From assembly GCA_050084515.1 (NCBI GenBank), contig CM114275.1, forward strand, positions 9,982,001 through 10,046,000: a stretch of DNA of 64,000 nt, given 5' to 3'. This document shows, piece by piece, positions 21,040 to 33,029 of the stretch. This DNA is from Blasia pusilla. Lineage: Eukaryota > Marchantiophyta > Marchantiopsida > Blasiales. The translations under genes and the position numbers were made by a program. Position 1 is the first letter of the stretch. Every line of letters begins with the position of its first letter. Below the pieces are notes generated by a model, which searched no databases, was not told the origin of the DNA, and saw nothing but the letters and a program-made list of their open reading frames with translations.

Positions 21040-22215
21040 GTATCTCTAAAATATATGCCATTCCTCAAAACTATCCTCTACATGGGCATTCCCCTCCAAT
21101 AAATATGTCAACCAACATAGTGCTCCACAATAAGCTGCCATTGTTGTGTTCGATCCTTAGAGTGAGCCATTAGGTCTCCTTACATACTGCACAAGTAGTT
21201 GATTGGTTCATCCCTCGCCTGATTTCCAATATAGTCAATAGGAGGGTGGCTCCTTCCGAAAGTCAAGTATGAAGTCTAGGAGATACTAAACGAAAATCCC
21301 TACCAAAATATGAAAGGACTCGGTGAGTGTCACCACCGCTCATATCCACACCACCACACTATTAGTTGAATGGTTAGGCCAAATCCTCTCTGCAATCTCA
21401 CCACAAGTTATGTACTATGTAGGGGATGTGCTTTCCAGTGTAGTGTGAATGTGGAATGGACATGGAGTGATCTCACCCATCCGAAACCCTAGCCTATTGC
21501 AATACATGTCGCCTTTCCTAACATAAGGGATTATGATCCTAAATCAAGAAGAACGCGTTGTGGTCGATACAACACTCCACACGGACCAACCAACTCAAAA
21601 ACTCCATCTTGGTTATCCAACATAATAACTTCTAGTGAGACGGTTACTTACTCTATCGTTGGTCCAACCATAAACTTTGCCACTCTAGTTGTTGCATGGT
21701 GCATGCTAACTCTCTATGGAATTCCTCTTGAGCACGTACCTTCTTCAAGTATGCATCCATCATATCTCATGTGTGAAACTTGACACATGAAGAATGAAAA
21801 TCATTGCTCTCACAAAGCGTTGCCGCCAGCTAGAACATCTTATATGGTCGATCTCCATATATCGGCAAGTCCTTAGCTGAAAATAATAGAACTTGGCACA
21901 AAGTCGTTTCCATCTCTCACAATATGCTAGTGCTAGGGTGTATTGAATGCTATATAGGCATGCTATACGTACTTTCCTCACCCGCTTCTCTCAATGCATC
22001 CGCATCTACGATACCAACACTCTTCAAAGGGCGGCTAGAGACCATTGATAGGGCCCAAAGAGCCTCTAAAAATGTAAATGACTCTATAAGCTTGGCTTGC
22101 TAGCCAGATTCTTCTCACTACGGACCCAACTCTCCATCGAATCCTTGTGGCTCACAAGCTCTCATGGCATCTCTTGTAACCATTCCATTTGCATCCACTT
22201 GTGTTGTGTCGCAAG
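21040..22215 (-). pseudogene. Gypsy gag-end and protease fragment (same family as 26.9-33.6 kb)
   Basis: The - strand reads LDNQDGVFELVGPCGVLYR, then PQRVLLDLGS*SLMLGKATC (active site region at + strand about 21520-21555). This is parallel to SPQRVLLDSGAQPLMLGKA in the + strand element. Before it, MVGPTIE (about 21660) parallels the region preceding that protease. After it, ITPCPFHIHTTLE, then VTLTESFHILVG, then LTYLLEGNAHVEDSFE align with CPFRIRTSLDG, VTDAESYDILVG and LIEGHVHVEDTFV of the other copy. The catalytic D-S-G is D-L-G. Further 5', two short segments near 21890-22010 may be gag. Several stops are present. Confidence 0.7.
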
Positions 22216-22224
22216 GAAACATAG

Positions 22225-22365
22225 AAAACTTCTAAAGAAGTTGTCGTGCACATACACATTGCTACACAACATACATCGTTGTCATCGAACACAATTACGC
22301 ACGATCCCATGCTAACTCATGGGATCCAAACAACGACACAAGAAGTACCAAAATATCTCCAATCT
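22225..22365 (-). mobile_element. Gypsy LTR module A, inverted
   Basis: The - strand reads GATTGGAGATATTTTGGTAC and onward through TAGCATGGGATCGTGCGTAA to GTGTATGTGCACGACAAC, the same as module A elsewhere. Its outer end touches the Copia RT fragment at 22366 with no spacer. Confidence 0.7.
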
Positions 22366-23588
22366 TGGATGTTAAGAATGCCTTCTTGAATGGAGATCTA
22401 TATGATGAGGTATACATGACTCCACCACCTGGATATGAGCATCCAAAGTTTCCATTCCGTGTTTGCACGTTAAAGAAAGCTCTATACGGGCTTAAGCAAG
22501 CTCCAAGAACTTCGTATGACAAGATTACATATGTCTTACAAGAATTGGGCTTTAGGATATGTGATTCTAACTCCTCGCTATATATCTTGAGAGGAAAAAG
22601 TCATAAAATTATCATTGTGTTGTATGTTGATGACCTCTTGATTGATGTGAATAATGAGGATATAGTACAACAAGTCAAGCTAAAGTTATAGGAAGAATTT
22701 GATATGAAGCACTTAGGAGAAATCAAGTACTTCCTTGGTCTTGAGTTTGTTAAGGTTGGAGAGCATATGTGGTTATTACAACAACAATATGCTCTTCACA
22801 TGCTTTCAAAATATGATACGACGGCTTGAAAGCCACCATAGGACTAGAGTATGAAGCTAAGAGTGGATGAAGGAGAGTTGCTTGTAAATTCTAATATATA
22901 CAAGCGTATGGTTGGAAGTTTGATCTATCTTACTATAACCAGGCTAGATTTGAGCTACACAGTTGGCTTAGTGAGCCAATTTATGCAAGCACCTCGGAAA
23001 TCTCACTTTGATGATGTGAGGAGGATTATCCGGTATGTGAAATTCTCTATTCAATTTGGGTTTCAATTTGAACCTTCTTCGAGTTTACAATTATAGGAAT
23101 TCATGGATGATGATTGGGCATGAAATGTGTCTGATAAACATTCCATATCTGGTTATTCATTAACCTTGGAAACCGTAGCTATAAGTAGGGCTTTAGAGAA
23201 GCAACCAACAGTTGCTTGATCTTCAACAGAGGCTGAGTACAGAGGAGCAACCAATACAGCATACGAGGCGGTGTGGCTTCATCGATTAGTTGTTGAGATT
23301 GATGTTAGTAACCTAGAACATAGTGTAATATATGCATACAATATTAGTAGCATCTAGCTTGCTAATAACTCTATGTTTCATGGTCGAACAAAGGATGTTG
23401 AGGTGCACTATCATTTTATCATAGAGAAAGTGCTTGCAGGAGAAATTGATCTTGTGTATATAGGCAAAGATCAGAAAATTGTTAATATCTTTACAAAGGC
23501 ATTATTTAGACATAAGTTTGAGATGTTTAGAAAAGATTTAGACATTAGAGATATTGATATGAGGTTGACGAGGAGTATTGAAGACTAA
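22366..23588 (+). pseudogene. Copia RT-RNase H fragment (family 4)
   Basis: The sequence starts abruptly inside RT at DVKNAFLNGDLYDEVYM. It continues through PPPGYEHPKFPFRVC, LKKALYGLKQAPR, the catalytic block VLYVDDLLI (about 22619-22640), LGEIKYFLGLEF, MVGSLIYLT, RNase H pieces (STEAEYRGATN, DVEVHYHFI) and the end TRSIED. Stops lie at about 22690, 22830 and 22842 and in RNase H near 23095, 23120 and 23218. The YVDD motif is intact, unlike the related 59-63 kb element (YVDN). Its missing RT start appears to lie 12 kb away in opposite orientation at 34400-34520. Confidence 0.9.
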
Positions 23589-23875
23589 GTTATAGTCAAG
23601 CTCATCGGATATCCGAACTGCTATATTTGGTACTGATACGAAGTAGGGAAGCTTAATCTTGGTTAGGCAATTAAGCGTGATTACCTTAACTAGGGTTACT
23701 TAATCATAATTAATACTTTTATTTCAAGACTATGGTTAGGATAAGGGTTAGGATTGCTTGTACATATCCTATATAATTGAGAAGGGGACTAGCCTCCACT
23801 CATTCTCTCATTGTAAAGTTTTGTTCTCCTTGGTGGTGTATGAGTGTGAGAGTCGTATTCCACCATTTATGCTTT
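23579..23875 (+). mobile_element. 3' LTR of the truncated Copia (family 4)
   Basis: It begins TGAAGACTAAGTTATAGTCAAG at the end of the Copia ORF and runs to ATTTATGCTTTG. It aligns along its length with the LTRs at 58659-58955 and 63656-63951 (shared CCTATATAATTGAGAAGGGGAC TATA region and GGTGGTGTATGAGTGTGAGAG). The Gypsy module B follows directly. Confidence 0.85.
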
Positions 23876-24395
23876 GTCACATGTTTTAGGATAGATCGGC
23901 GAGATCTAGTAGCGTGCCGTCGGAGATACTAGAGGACAGCCTCGGGAGGTCAAAGATGATCTGTTAAAGCCACGGGTAACCTGAGAGAGTGGGTTTCCCC
24001 TTCGTTTCGGCTCATTTTGAGCCATATATAGGAACTTACTATTTTGGGTAAGTTTCCATTTGGAGCATAGTTGACTTTACACTTTGGGAAGGGTCCCTTG
24101 ACCCGCTACAGCAGGTCAAGAGTCAAGGAGGTGACCTGCGAGCATAGGTTATCGAGGAGAGAGCTTTGGAGAGGGGAGGGGGTATACCTCCAAGCGAGAG
24201 AGTTTGACAGCTCATTCTCTCTTTGTTGAACCTCTTGGCATGAGGCGGCGAAGCTATGGTCTTAGTTGCCTTGTGAGTGTAACCCAAACCTCTCATTAAG
24301 AGAATGGGTTTGGTTTGACATGAGAGAGAGTGCACACATTTGAGAGCTATGGTGTTGAGAGAGATTGGATCTTATTTTTACAAAGAGAGAATTAC
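23874..24395 (+). mobile_element. Gypsy LTR module B (left side of the + strand Gypsy)
   Basis: It begins TGTCACATGTTTTAGGATAG and contains GAGCCATATATAGGAACTTA (TATA box), CTTGACCCGCTACAGCAGG and GTTGAACCTCTTGGCATGAG. It ends GTTGAGAGAGATTGGATCTT. The whole unit is repeated in inverse orientation at 33890-34400. It stands where the 5' LTR of the Gypsy element is expected, but module A is missing on its left. Confidence 0.7.
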
Positions 24396-26970
24396 GTGAG
24401 AGAGCTTCATGGGTTAGCTCGCTGGTTGCTCGATGTGTGGTGTAGATTGGGGGAATGTGTTCCCCGCTTCATGGCGCATGGGAGTGCTCAACGGAGCAAT
24501 AGCCGTGCGAGTTTGCTATTTTTCTCTGCTGATTTTCGTACGGGAGAGTGGCACGCAGAAGCACTGCCCAATTTTTGATAGGAATTGAGTATGGGACGGA
24601 TTGCTACATGCTGGTGCTCTTAAGAGCACCGTGTAGCTTGCTGGTTTATTTTGTGACAAGTTTATTATTTTTGTTTGGAGAAATCAGCGCGGAAGCGTTG
24701 CCAAATTTTGCGTAGGAGAAAGAGACGTTGGGTTGCATGAGAGTCCCTGTTAGTTTTTGGTGGATGATCAAATGGACAAAAAAATTCAAGGAGGTCGTAG
24801 ATCAAGAAGATGTGCACGTTGTGGAAGAAACGGTGCGCGATTTCATTGTCTGAGCGTGAAGTTACAACAATTTTTGTGGGCTGCCATAGCCGTCTTTTCA
24901 AGGTGTGAGTGAAATTCCCAAAACCTTTGGGTAAAATTCCCTTTTGAGGGTTAGAAAAAGATGAAATCATTTGATTTTAGAGGGTTAGGAGGTGAAATCC
25001 TTTGGTGGGAAAGAAGTTGAGGAAACAATTATTTTTGGAAAAGTTGACCTACTAGTTGTGGAGTTAGTGGAAATTGTGTGAGTGAACATCCGGATTTCAA
25101 GGGGGCTATTATAGTTAAAACCAAAAATAATTTAGGGGAAAGGGGGGCGGGGAGGGGGGGGGGTCCGTGACTGAACCGCGTTCGCACAACCGCTGAGCCG
25201 TCGCCGACTGCGGAGCCTTATCCAACCACGTCCGTCCGCGTTGCGCCGCCCACATTCTACTGCCCGCGGCCGGGCTTTCTCGAGCTTCACCGCCTTTCCC
25301 GCTGACCCCGACCGACCGCGCATGCTGCCTTTCCGTGACCCTCCCCACCCGGCCGCGCACGTTGTGCCTCTGGAGCCGTCCACGTAGAAGGACTACGGCA
25401 CCTTCCGCGCTGCAGTCTGCCGACCGCCCAGTACGCGCGGCTACATTTTGTCCGGAGCTGCGCCGATGATTGCGACTCCCGTGCCGTGTCCGTAAGTGGC
25501 CTACCGCCGTTCTCCGGCCCGTGATCCTGCCGGTTGTGCTATCCGTCAGTCCGGCCCGACTTGGTATTGCCGCGCCCGCACAAGGGCATGCCGTTGCTCC
25601 CGAGTGGGAGAAGTCGTGGCCCGTATCTTTCCCGAGTCCGCCGCAGTTCCCAGCTCACCTGTCGCAGCCCGATGCTCTTCCTTCCGGCCTCTCACCACAG
25701 TTGACCCAGTCCGATCGACGTGGTCAGCCTTACAATGGCTGCTGCTGACTGCGTACCCGCGGTCACCACCGCCTTACCGCGTCCTGAACATTCGACGCCG
25801 CCTCACGCCGGAGCCGCAGTCGACGAGCCATCTTGGGGCAGTTTCTCCATCCGTTCGCGTGCGGATTTTGCCGCAATACTGCGGTTGCCTACCGCGCTTG
25901 TTATGCGGCCGTATGCATATGCCGCACCACAGTGGATGGACATGTGTCGACGTAGTTGACGGACTCCCATTGCCGTCCGCACATCAGTTCTTCGTTGCTT
26001 TGGAGAAGTTGAACCGCCAACAGATAATTGTTTCGCTCGCCGCCCTCTGGCAGGTTTTTGTCATGTATCGAGAGCAAGTGATTCTTTTGGATTGATGGGG
26101 CAGAGTTTCCTTGCCGCTTTATTATGTAGTGATTGGTAGCCGCTCGACAACGATCGAGTAGCGTGTTGTGACGCCGTAACCGCAATGCGCCGCCGATTGC
26201 CGCACAACACCGTTCGTGGCTGCACCGAGTCTTGAATCGCGGAGCCGCTCCATCACTTGGGAGCATATTGTTTTTTTGTTGACTGAGGAGGGTATGCCGC
26301 CGAGTGCCATACCTCATTCCCAAGTGACGTGTCGTTTGTAGCCGTTCCGTGCCGCCAGTGCTGCACTGTACCGCTGGACCCGCACCACACATCGAGCAGA
26401 TTTGAGCATCGTTAGTACCAAAGGAGTACGACTTGGTATTTGGAGGAATTTTTTGTCACGACCGAGTTGGGGTCGAGGTTTGGAGCTGCTGAGGAGCAAC
26501 CGACATTTGTTCAGGTTACCCATTATGGTCTTTTGCCTTGCACGTGTTAGGGAATTTTCGAGTATTGGGCAGTTATTTGGGGATATTGGGTTTCGTGCGG
26601 ATTCTAAGAGCATCATTGATGTATGGGTTTAGGGGACATAGACCTGTGTGGGATGTTCAGAGTTGAGGGTATGTCCTGTCGATGAGATGATAGGATAGTA
26701 GTCTATTTTCCGCACCACACCGCTTGTTGCCGCATAGCACACGTCTCAGTGAGAAAGTGTGGATTGAGTGCCGCTTGTTTAGTTGCGTGCTTGAGTGATT
26801 ACTCGTGAGGTTCAGAGTGATCGTGTGAGGGGGACAGCAGGGTCATCACAGCATCCTTTCGGGACTTTGCAAGGCGAGATGGTGGACCTGAGAGTAGCTC
26901 TAGAGGGTTTACCCGGAGTGGTGCAAGGCTTCAAGAGTCTCCACGTGAGAGACCACCTTGATCTCCTTCT
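24396..26970 (+). mobile_element. Leader of the Gypsy element, with a CpG-rich block
   Basis: No conserved coding domain was found between the LTR and gag. From about 25135 to 26400 base composition changes sharply to GC-rich with frequent CG dinucleotides, starting with a G tract (AGGGGGGCGGGGAGGGGGGG). Long open frames here (for example 25496-26095) reflect this composition and have no recognisable motif. Leaders of this length occur in large plant Gypsy elements. An unannotated accessory region cannot be excluded. Confidence 0.5.
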
Positions 26971-28500
26971 GTGTCGTCTTCAGACAAGGGGGAGAATGTA
27001 GAGGAGTGTGTTAGTGATCCACCACATACAGTGAGTGGTCCTACCAGTTGGGCGTACGAGATGGAGGACCGGGGTAGCATCCGTAGGTTTTCGGGTGCTA
27101 TAGGCACTATAGAGCTACACAACTTCATCGCCGAGTTTAGGAGTTGGTGGGACTCACAGCGGGCTAGGAACTCTAGAGAGGTCAACCCGTTTACAGCATG
27201 GAACGGTATGTTTCAGCATTTAGAGGGGGCATCCATGGACGATTACAATGAGTTCTTGCAGAGATATGCCCATGAGATTGAGGCCTGGAGACTCTACTAT
27301 GACCCACACTATATGTCATGGATTGAGCTATTTCAAGATGAGGAGGAGGAGTAAGGAGAGGGTTTCTCCACCAATGATGTTGTAGGAGGGGTGACTCGCA
27401 CTAGAGCAATTACATCATCCAGTCGAGTTCGTTCCATGTTCAACCCCGTGGTTGAGTTCTTCGCTGAGTTGAGAGGGAGCTACCAGGGGGTATGGATGGA
27501 GAAGTTGCGGAGCATCCACAACTTCTAGAGGCGCCCGGGTGAGAGTTTGCGTGAAGCCTACACCCGCTTGCGTCGATTGATTTATTTCACTCAGGGGGTG
27601 ACCGAGGCTCAGGCTATCGAGTCATAATACACAATTTTGGACCGGATCCTGCGGACTCGAGTGCGGGAGGGGTGCTTCTTATGAGCACCTCCCCTACGTT
27701 GAGAGATGTTTTTAGGACCGCCGAGAACAATGAGCGCAACATGGTGAAGGAGACCGTAACCACCAAGGAATCTGGATGAGAGCAGTCACAATTTCCTGTA
27801 CCACCTGTGCATCAACATGGATTACGAGATAGGTCTATGGCACCACGAGCTCAGGGAGGATACCGAGAGGCCGTGCCATAGAGACCTATGCCTTCATATG
27901 CAGCTCAGCAGTAGCCGCCTACGATTACTTGTTGGTCATGTAGTGGAGCCCATCATGAGCGCAATTTCACTCCTCAAGATCATGGACGCATGCCTCAGCA
28001 TGGAGGAGGAGATGGTGTTGCATTAGCAGGTTATCAATATGACTATTGTTAGAGGTACAGTCACACGTGCGCCAGGTGTTTCAGCTTGCACCCTAAGTTA
28101 CGTCCGGACCGAGGGCAAGAGAGGGCACCTGAGCAAGTTGCCGTGGAGGAGGTACGGTAGAGTTCCACCACCTAAACGCATTGAGGGAGACGCAGGGCAT
28201 GAGGCAGGGATGGCTGCTCAGATACAGCAGCTACAGCAACAGATTGCCGCTATGGCATTGAGGTTACCCGATGCCGGATTGGTAGCATCGACATCATTTG
28301 GAGTAGCCAGAGATATGGAGGATCCTGGTTGGATGTGCGAGGTTGCCCAAATGGAGGCCGCCGTAGTTTTTACGTGTGGAGTAGCCGTAGAGTTGGATCC
28401 ACAGTGAGGGGAAGCCAAGAAACTGACCAGGCTTCCCAATCTTTCGCGTTGTCCGAGGCGATGAGGACCTCATCGATGAGTCCTGATCAGAGTTCCCGGA
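26971..28500 (+). pseudogene. Gypsy gag (capsid and decayed zinc-knuckle region)
   Basis: An open frame at 26971-27354 reads ELHNFIAEFRSWWDSQRAR, then PFTAWNGMFQHLEG, then YNEFLQRYAHEIEAW, the N-terminal part of a capsid. At 27435-27625 a second block reads FFAELRGSYQGVWMEKLRSI, then PGESLREAYTRLRRLIYFTQ, then AQAIES. This is the classic retrotrans_gag core. Around 28040-28100, YSHTCARCFSLHPKLRP may be a degenerate zinc-binding region. AAQIQQLQQQIAAMALRLP (28206-28265) would form a short coiled coil. Stops at about 27352, 27525 and 27625 break it. Confidence 0.7.
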
Positions 28501-28799
28501 GAGTTGGTGGTGTTGTTGGTATGTAGGCACGGAGGGCGATGGGAGAAGCAAGTGCAAGGACTCCTATTGTTAATGCTCAGGAGAGGCATGTGTCAAGCAC
28601 GTTGTCGGGGCGGCCACGGTTGTGTATCGCATTCCTTTATTTTTTGCTTCCGATGTTATGACATTCAGAAGTACGCTCGCCGAGGTTTTCCAGTTGGCCG
28701 CTACGCTATGTGAGCGTGGAGTTGCAGTTCCTGCATCACGTTCCGAGGTGATTGCAGAGGAGGTGATGGACCTGCCCTTAGAGTCGATTCTCGGGCCGT

Positions 28800-29375
28800 C
28801 CACGTCATATTCATGGTAGGCTGCGGCTACTAGGATGGCGAAGATGCCCGCTAGACTCGCGATAGAGCATGCCATGGCTTCTCTTGGTATTGTGTTGCTA
28901 GATAACTGGGGAGAGGTCTTCCATTTGGTGAGTCCATGAGGTAGAGCTTTTAGTCCGCAACGCGTCTTGTTGGATTCAGGAGCGCAACCCCTAATGTTGG
29001 GGAAAGCGGCATTCCGTGGTTTGGGCCTAATGAGGGCCGATGTGGAGCGCTGTCCATTCCGGATACGGACATCCTTGGATGGAGTGAGTACCACACAATA
29101 TATCACCCAATAGGAGGTCGTGGTGAGGATTTTCCTGGGACATCTTACAGATGAGTCCGTGGTGCAAGCCAAGGCGATAGTGACCGATGCAGAGTCCTAC
29201 GACATCTTGGTTGGTGGAGCAGTATTATACCTGATGGGGTTTTCCTTGGATTACTAGGAGGAGTCAGCGTCCTACAGACCAAGATGGAATTCCAGTGATG
29301 GACGACTTTGTCCATTACCCGTTCGATTGACATGTGCACTGATTGAGCGACGGCCATGAGAGATGGCGACCTTAG
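28800..29375 (+). pseudogene. Gypsy aspartic protease
   Basis: MAKMPARLAIEHAMASLGIV leads to SPQRVLLDSGAQPLMLGKA (active site D-S-G at about 28970-28980), then CPFRIRTSLDG, then VTDAESYDILVGGAVLYLMG, then ASYRPRWNSSDGR. The arrangement is that of a single-domain retropepsin, with the second conserved block at ILVG. Two stops interrupt it. The same sequence order in the - strand copy at 21040-22215 confirms the family. Confidence 0.8.
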
Positions 29376-30330
29376 CAGCATTTAGCAACGCCCTCACTTG
29401 GCCTGGTGATTTGATTGAGGGACATGTCCATGTAGAGGACACTTTTGTTCTGACATTTCTATGGAGAGGAGTGTCATGGTAGCCGCATCAGTCCGTGGAG
29501 GAGAGGTGCCACCTTGGGGCTCAACTTAGGAGCTTCGATGCTTAGCCATTGAGCATGTGCAGACCGCGTGGAGCGAGACATTTGCACGAGAGCGTGACGG
29601 GTCGGAGGAACCCGAGGTAGCCAAGAGTGCTACTATGACCCCTTTGGACACCACCTTGATTGTGTGGTGCATCCCACAGGAGGGTATTCGCGGGATGATG
29701 AGGATCTTGCGACATTTACATGAGCATTAGTCCTGTTCTCCAACATACATTCTAGAGAATGTGCCAATTTTGGATGATTCGAGGTCCCGTGTTGTGAGGA
29801 GTGCACATCAGGTGCGTGCATGGATTGACCCGGCAGTGTTGTTGGATGCGGTGAGTGTGGGGTCACAAGCACATCCCCCGTGTCTTTGGTGGACCAACTT
29901 GGTGCCACATGAGGTTTTACGGAGGGCGTATGCGCGAGTGGAGCGCCCCTCCGATTTGTTGGTGGATTCTATTATGGATCCAGATCGTCGATCATAGGCA
30001 AGGAGGCACGATGATCAACCGTCATTGATTGTAGTCAACAGGATTGGCATGCCACGAGTAGTCTTTCCCACATTGGTGAGTTTTCTGCTTCCTATGCATG
30101 CCGAGCCTGGCTTGGTTTGGGATGACCACGTACACAGGTTGGTGGAGCCCAACGCCGATGAGCGCGAGTGAGCGATGGGATTCCCCACAGGAGTGATGGT
30201 AGTATCATCAATATCAGAGGCATCACAACGTCATGTCTTGGGTCAGGCGATGGACCTGAACTGCGTGACATGGATTTTTAGCTTAAGAGTAGCTGAGCAG
30301 CGTCGCTTGAGGATGCGATAGATCACAGCT
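29376..30330 (+). pseudogene. C5 DNA methyltransferase-like domain between protease and RT
   Basis: This domain is not part of ordinary Gypsy polyproteins. In order it reads LIVWCIPQEG (position of motif IV, whose PCQ is lost), RILRHLH, PTYILENVPILDDSRSRV (motif VI, ENV, 29740-29766), WIDPAVLLDAVSVGSQAHPP followed by CLWWTNLVP (motif VIII region, 29869-29901), then LVEPNADERE, MGFPTGV and HVLGQAMDLNCVTWI (motif X region, 30232-30276). The - strand copy at 19190-20260 aligns block by block and still has PCQ. Here a deletion seems to have removed the residues between motifs IV and VI, and motif I is not found. It should be catalytically dead. Its presence in the element, not its activity, is what the sequence supports. 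Confidence 0.75.
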
Positions 30331-30539
30331 GTTGCGTTGGTGAGCCCCATGCTTACTGAGACGGTTGAGGCAATGGCTGGAGGCGAGAACCGAGAAGATC
30401 AACACACAAGGGATGATTGAGAGAGACATCCTTGGACTTCTTGGGATGTTTTGCAGTTGGCTGCAAGGGAGCAGTTGAGTTATGTTCTCCGAGATGGGGT
30501 TGCACCGTAGCAACCACCTACATCCGCGCCGGAGAGTCC

Positions 30540-31815
30540 TACCGTAGTCACGATGGAGACTTGGGAGCCAGATATGGGCCCTAAGTTGACAGGAGGAGAG
30601 CGGCACCGGATACATCAATTCTTGAGGAGTTATAGGAGCTGTTTTGCATTTATCATGTATGATTTGGGTACGCTGAAGGGTCCAAGGATTCGCATTGAGT
30701 TGTCAAGTGACACGCCGATCTTCCGACGACCCTATAGGTACAATGACATGGAGAGGGCTCTGATTTAGAGCAGGAGCCAGGACTTGGTTGGAGGCAGACT
30801 AGTGGAGATGTCACATGGAGAGTATACATCTGCCACTATCATGCCTACCAAAGAGGATGTGCATGGCAACTGGATGGATAGGCGGATGTGTGGAGATTAC
30901 CGACGTTTTCAATCGACAGACAAAGTTCGATAGGTATGCCATGCCCACCCTTGAGGAGATCTTTGATGCTATTGGGTATGCAAAGGTCTTCAATTTGTTA
31001 GATCTTCGAGCTGGATACCATCAGTTGCCTATCAAATTGGAGGATAGGCAAAAGACAGCATTTTGGGGCATTGATCCTCATGAGAAGGATTGTTTGTACC
31101 AGTGGCGGTTCTTACCATTTGGGTTAAAGAACGCCCCGGTTGAGTTTCAGAGGGTTATGGATAGGATCTTGGAAGGTATGGATTTTGCTAGGTGTTATAT
31201 TGATGACATCGTAGTCTTTAGCACCACGGTTGAGGAGCATGAGCGACATATAGAGGAGGTGTTTCGACAATTGCAGTTATATGGGCTGAAGCTACATCTA
31301 GGCAAGTGCAAGTTCTTCTATGAGTGCTTGGGTCATACGATATATCCAGGTGGGCTTGATGTGCAGCAGACAAAGGTAGAGGCTATTTCACGCATTCCAT
31401 GCACTATAGATGTGAGTTGAGTTCGTGCATGCATTGGATTGGCGAACTTCTATCGACGGTACGTCAAGGGTTTCAGTTCGATTGCAAAACCGCTAACCTT
31501 GCTGACCAAGGTAGATTAGGAGTGGCACTAGGGGGATGAGCAGGAGAGCATTTCAGCTGCTCAAGGACAAATTGACGTCCGCGCCCATATTGAGGAGACC
31601 GATCAGAGGGCGTCCTTTCCAATCGCATACCGATTGGAACATGTTGGGGCTTGGAGCCGTGCTTACATCGGAAGCTTACAGGGAAGCTTGCGAGGTGAGC
31701 TTTTTTGTTGCAGGAGTATGACTTCTAGGTGGTGCATAAACCTAGGATGCTCAACCTTGCGCTCAACCAGGATGCAGATGGTTTGAGCCGTAACCCATGT
31801 CCGAGTCAGCGAGAT
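30540..31815 (+). pseudogene. Gypsy reverse transcriptase and truncated RNase H
   Basis: The frame at 30815-31420 contains EEIFDAIGYAKVFNLLDLRA followed by GYHQLPI. Next come KTAFWG, FLPFGLKNAPVEFQRVMD and ARCYIDDIVVFS (catalytic YIDD at about 31195-31210), then LHLGKCKF. After a stop near 31417, RACIGLANFYRRYVKGFS and APILRRP lead into RNase H. There only HTDW (31625-31637) remains before the sequence jumps to HKPRMLNLALNQDADGLSRN. Most of RNase H, with its second and third acidic residues, is deleted. Stops also occur near 30766, 30930, 31517 and 31529. Confidence 0.85.
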
Positions 31816-32660
31816 GCAACTGGTGCTCGTTGACATGGTGAGAGTGATGAGGAGTTGGTGCCAAGATGGCACGCTTTAGCCTATTTGGGCTTGTTGGCTA
31901 TGGAGAGCCAGATTGCTGAGACTTCGATGGCGAGGTCTGATGGAGAGTCCTTAGATCCAGAGGCCGATGAGGAGACGACAGGTGGCCGAGACATTCACAA
32001 CGATGGAGTGGTCTTAAAGTATCTGCGCACTAGCAGTGTTGCGACCACAATGAGTGCTAGAGAGCGGGATCGGATACTACAGCAAGCCAGACGGTTCCGG
32101 TGGGAGGGGACACATGTGTTGCAAGTTTGGGAGGATGGTAGAGTGCGTATTGTGCCTCATCCTTCACAGAGAGCATGTTTGGTACGTCATGCCCACGAGG
32201 AGTTGGGTCATTTTGGAGTGAAGCGGATGTACAGCTTGCTCCAGATAGAGTATTGGTGGTGACGCATGCACATTGACGTTCAGCAGTTTGTTGCTAGATG
32301 CATGGTGTGTGATCGAGTCCGAGCATCGTTCAATGCTCCAACTCCACAGTTGCATCCACTTCCGATCATGGATTTGGGCTATAGATGGAGTTTGGATTTT
32401 GCAGGACCTTTGCCTTTGGCGGAGCGCCATAGTCGTTATGTGTTGGTGATGGTTGAGCACTTCTCGAAGTGGATAGAATTGATTGCATTGCCTGAAAAAG
32501 CGAGTGAGGGAGTAGCGTATGCCTTCCTAGATCAAGTGCTGAGTCATTACGACACACTAGCTGAGGTGTTGACATACCACGGTACAAAGTTTCGCAAGGA
32601 GTTTCAGGCCTTGTGCGATCAGAGGCTGATCGACCACCGCATCACTTCGCGAAACGATTG
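31816..32660 (+). pseudogene. Gypsy integrase (zinc finger and part of the core)
   Basis: VRHAHEELGHFGVKRMYSLL followed by ARCMVCDRVR forms the HHCC zinc finger (32185-32315). The core begins WSLDFAGPLPLAERHSRYVL (first catalytic Asp) and goes on with EHFSKWIELIALP. At 'TYHGTKF' the second catalytic Asp is replaced by Tyr. The core ends at about 32655, before the catalytic Glu, where unrelated sequence of about 350 bp begins. One stop separates zinc-finger halves at 32260. Confidence 0.85.
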
Positions 32661-33029
32661 GATTTCGGAACTCTTATTCTCGAAGAACACTTTCGATGCA
32701 ATTGAATGTATGGCTTTTATTGCGGGGCAGAGATATGATGTAGAGTTGGATTCTTGAGTGTCCTTTGTGAAGGTATTTTGGTCGTTCTATCATTTCTAGA
32801 AGTACTGTGCATGTGAGTGTTTAGGTTTCAGGGTTTGCAACTATGCTTCGGATTCACACCCTGCATGTAGAGTTACAAAAATGGTTCAGGGAATTGGATT
32901 TAGTTATTGTTTGTTTAACTAGATCTATAGTTCGGATTCTTAGGTACTCTAGACCAATGATCTAACTCCTTGAAAAGCATGGCTAGCGAGCCGCAAAATG
33001 CAATCTGATCTAATACACGGTAAGGAGGT

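Noticed and set aside
25496-26095. 199-codon open frame in the GC-rich leader
   Set aside because: Overlapping open frames on both strands, no motif, arginine/proline/serine-biased composition. It is explained by GC content.
28570-29172. 200-codon - strand open frame
   Set aside because: Antisense shadow of the Gypsy gag/protease region, whose sense frames carry recognisable motifs.
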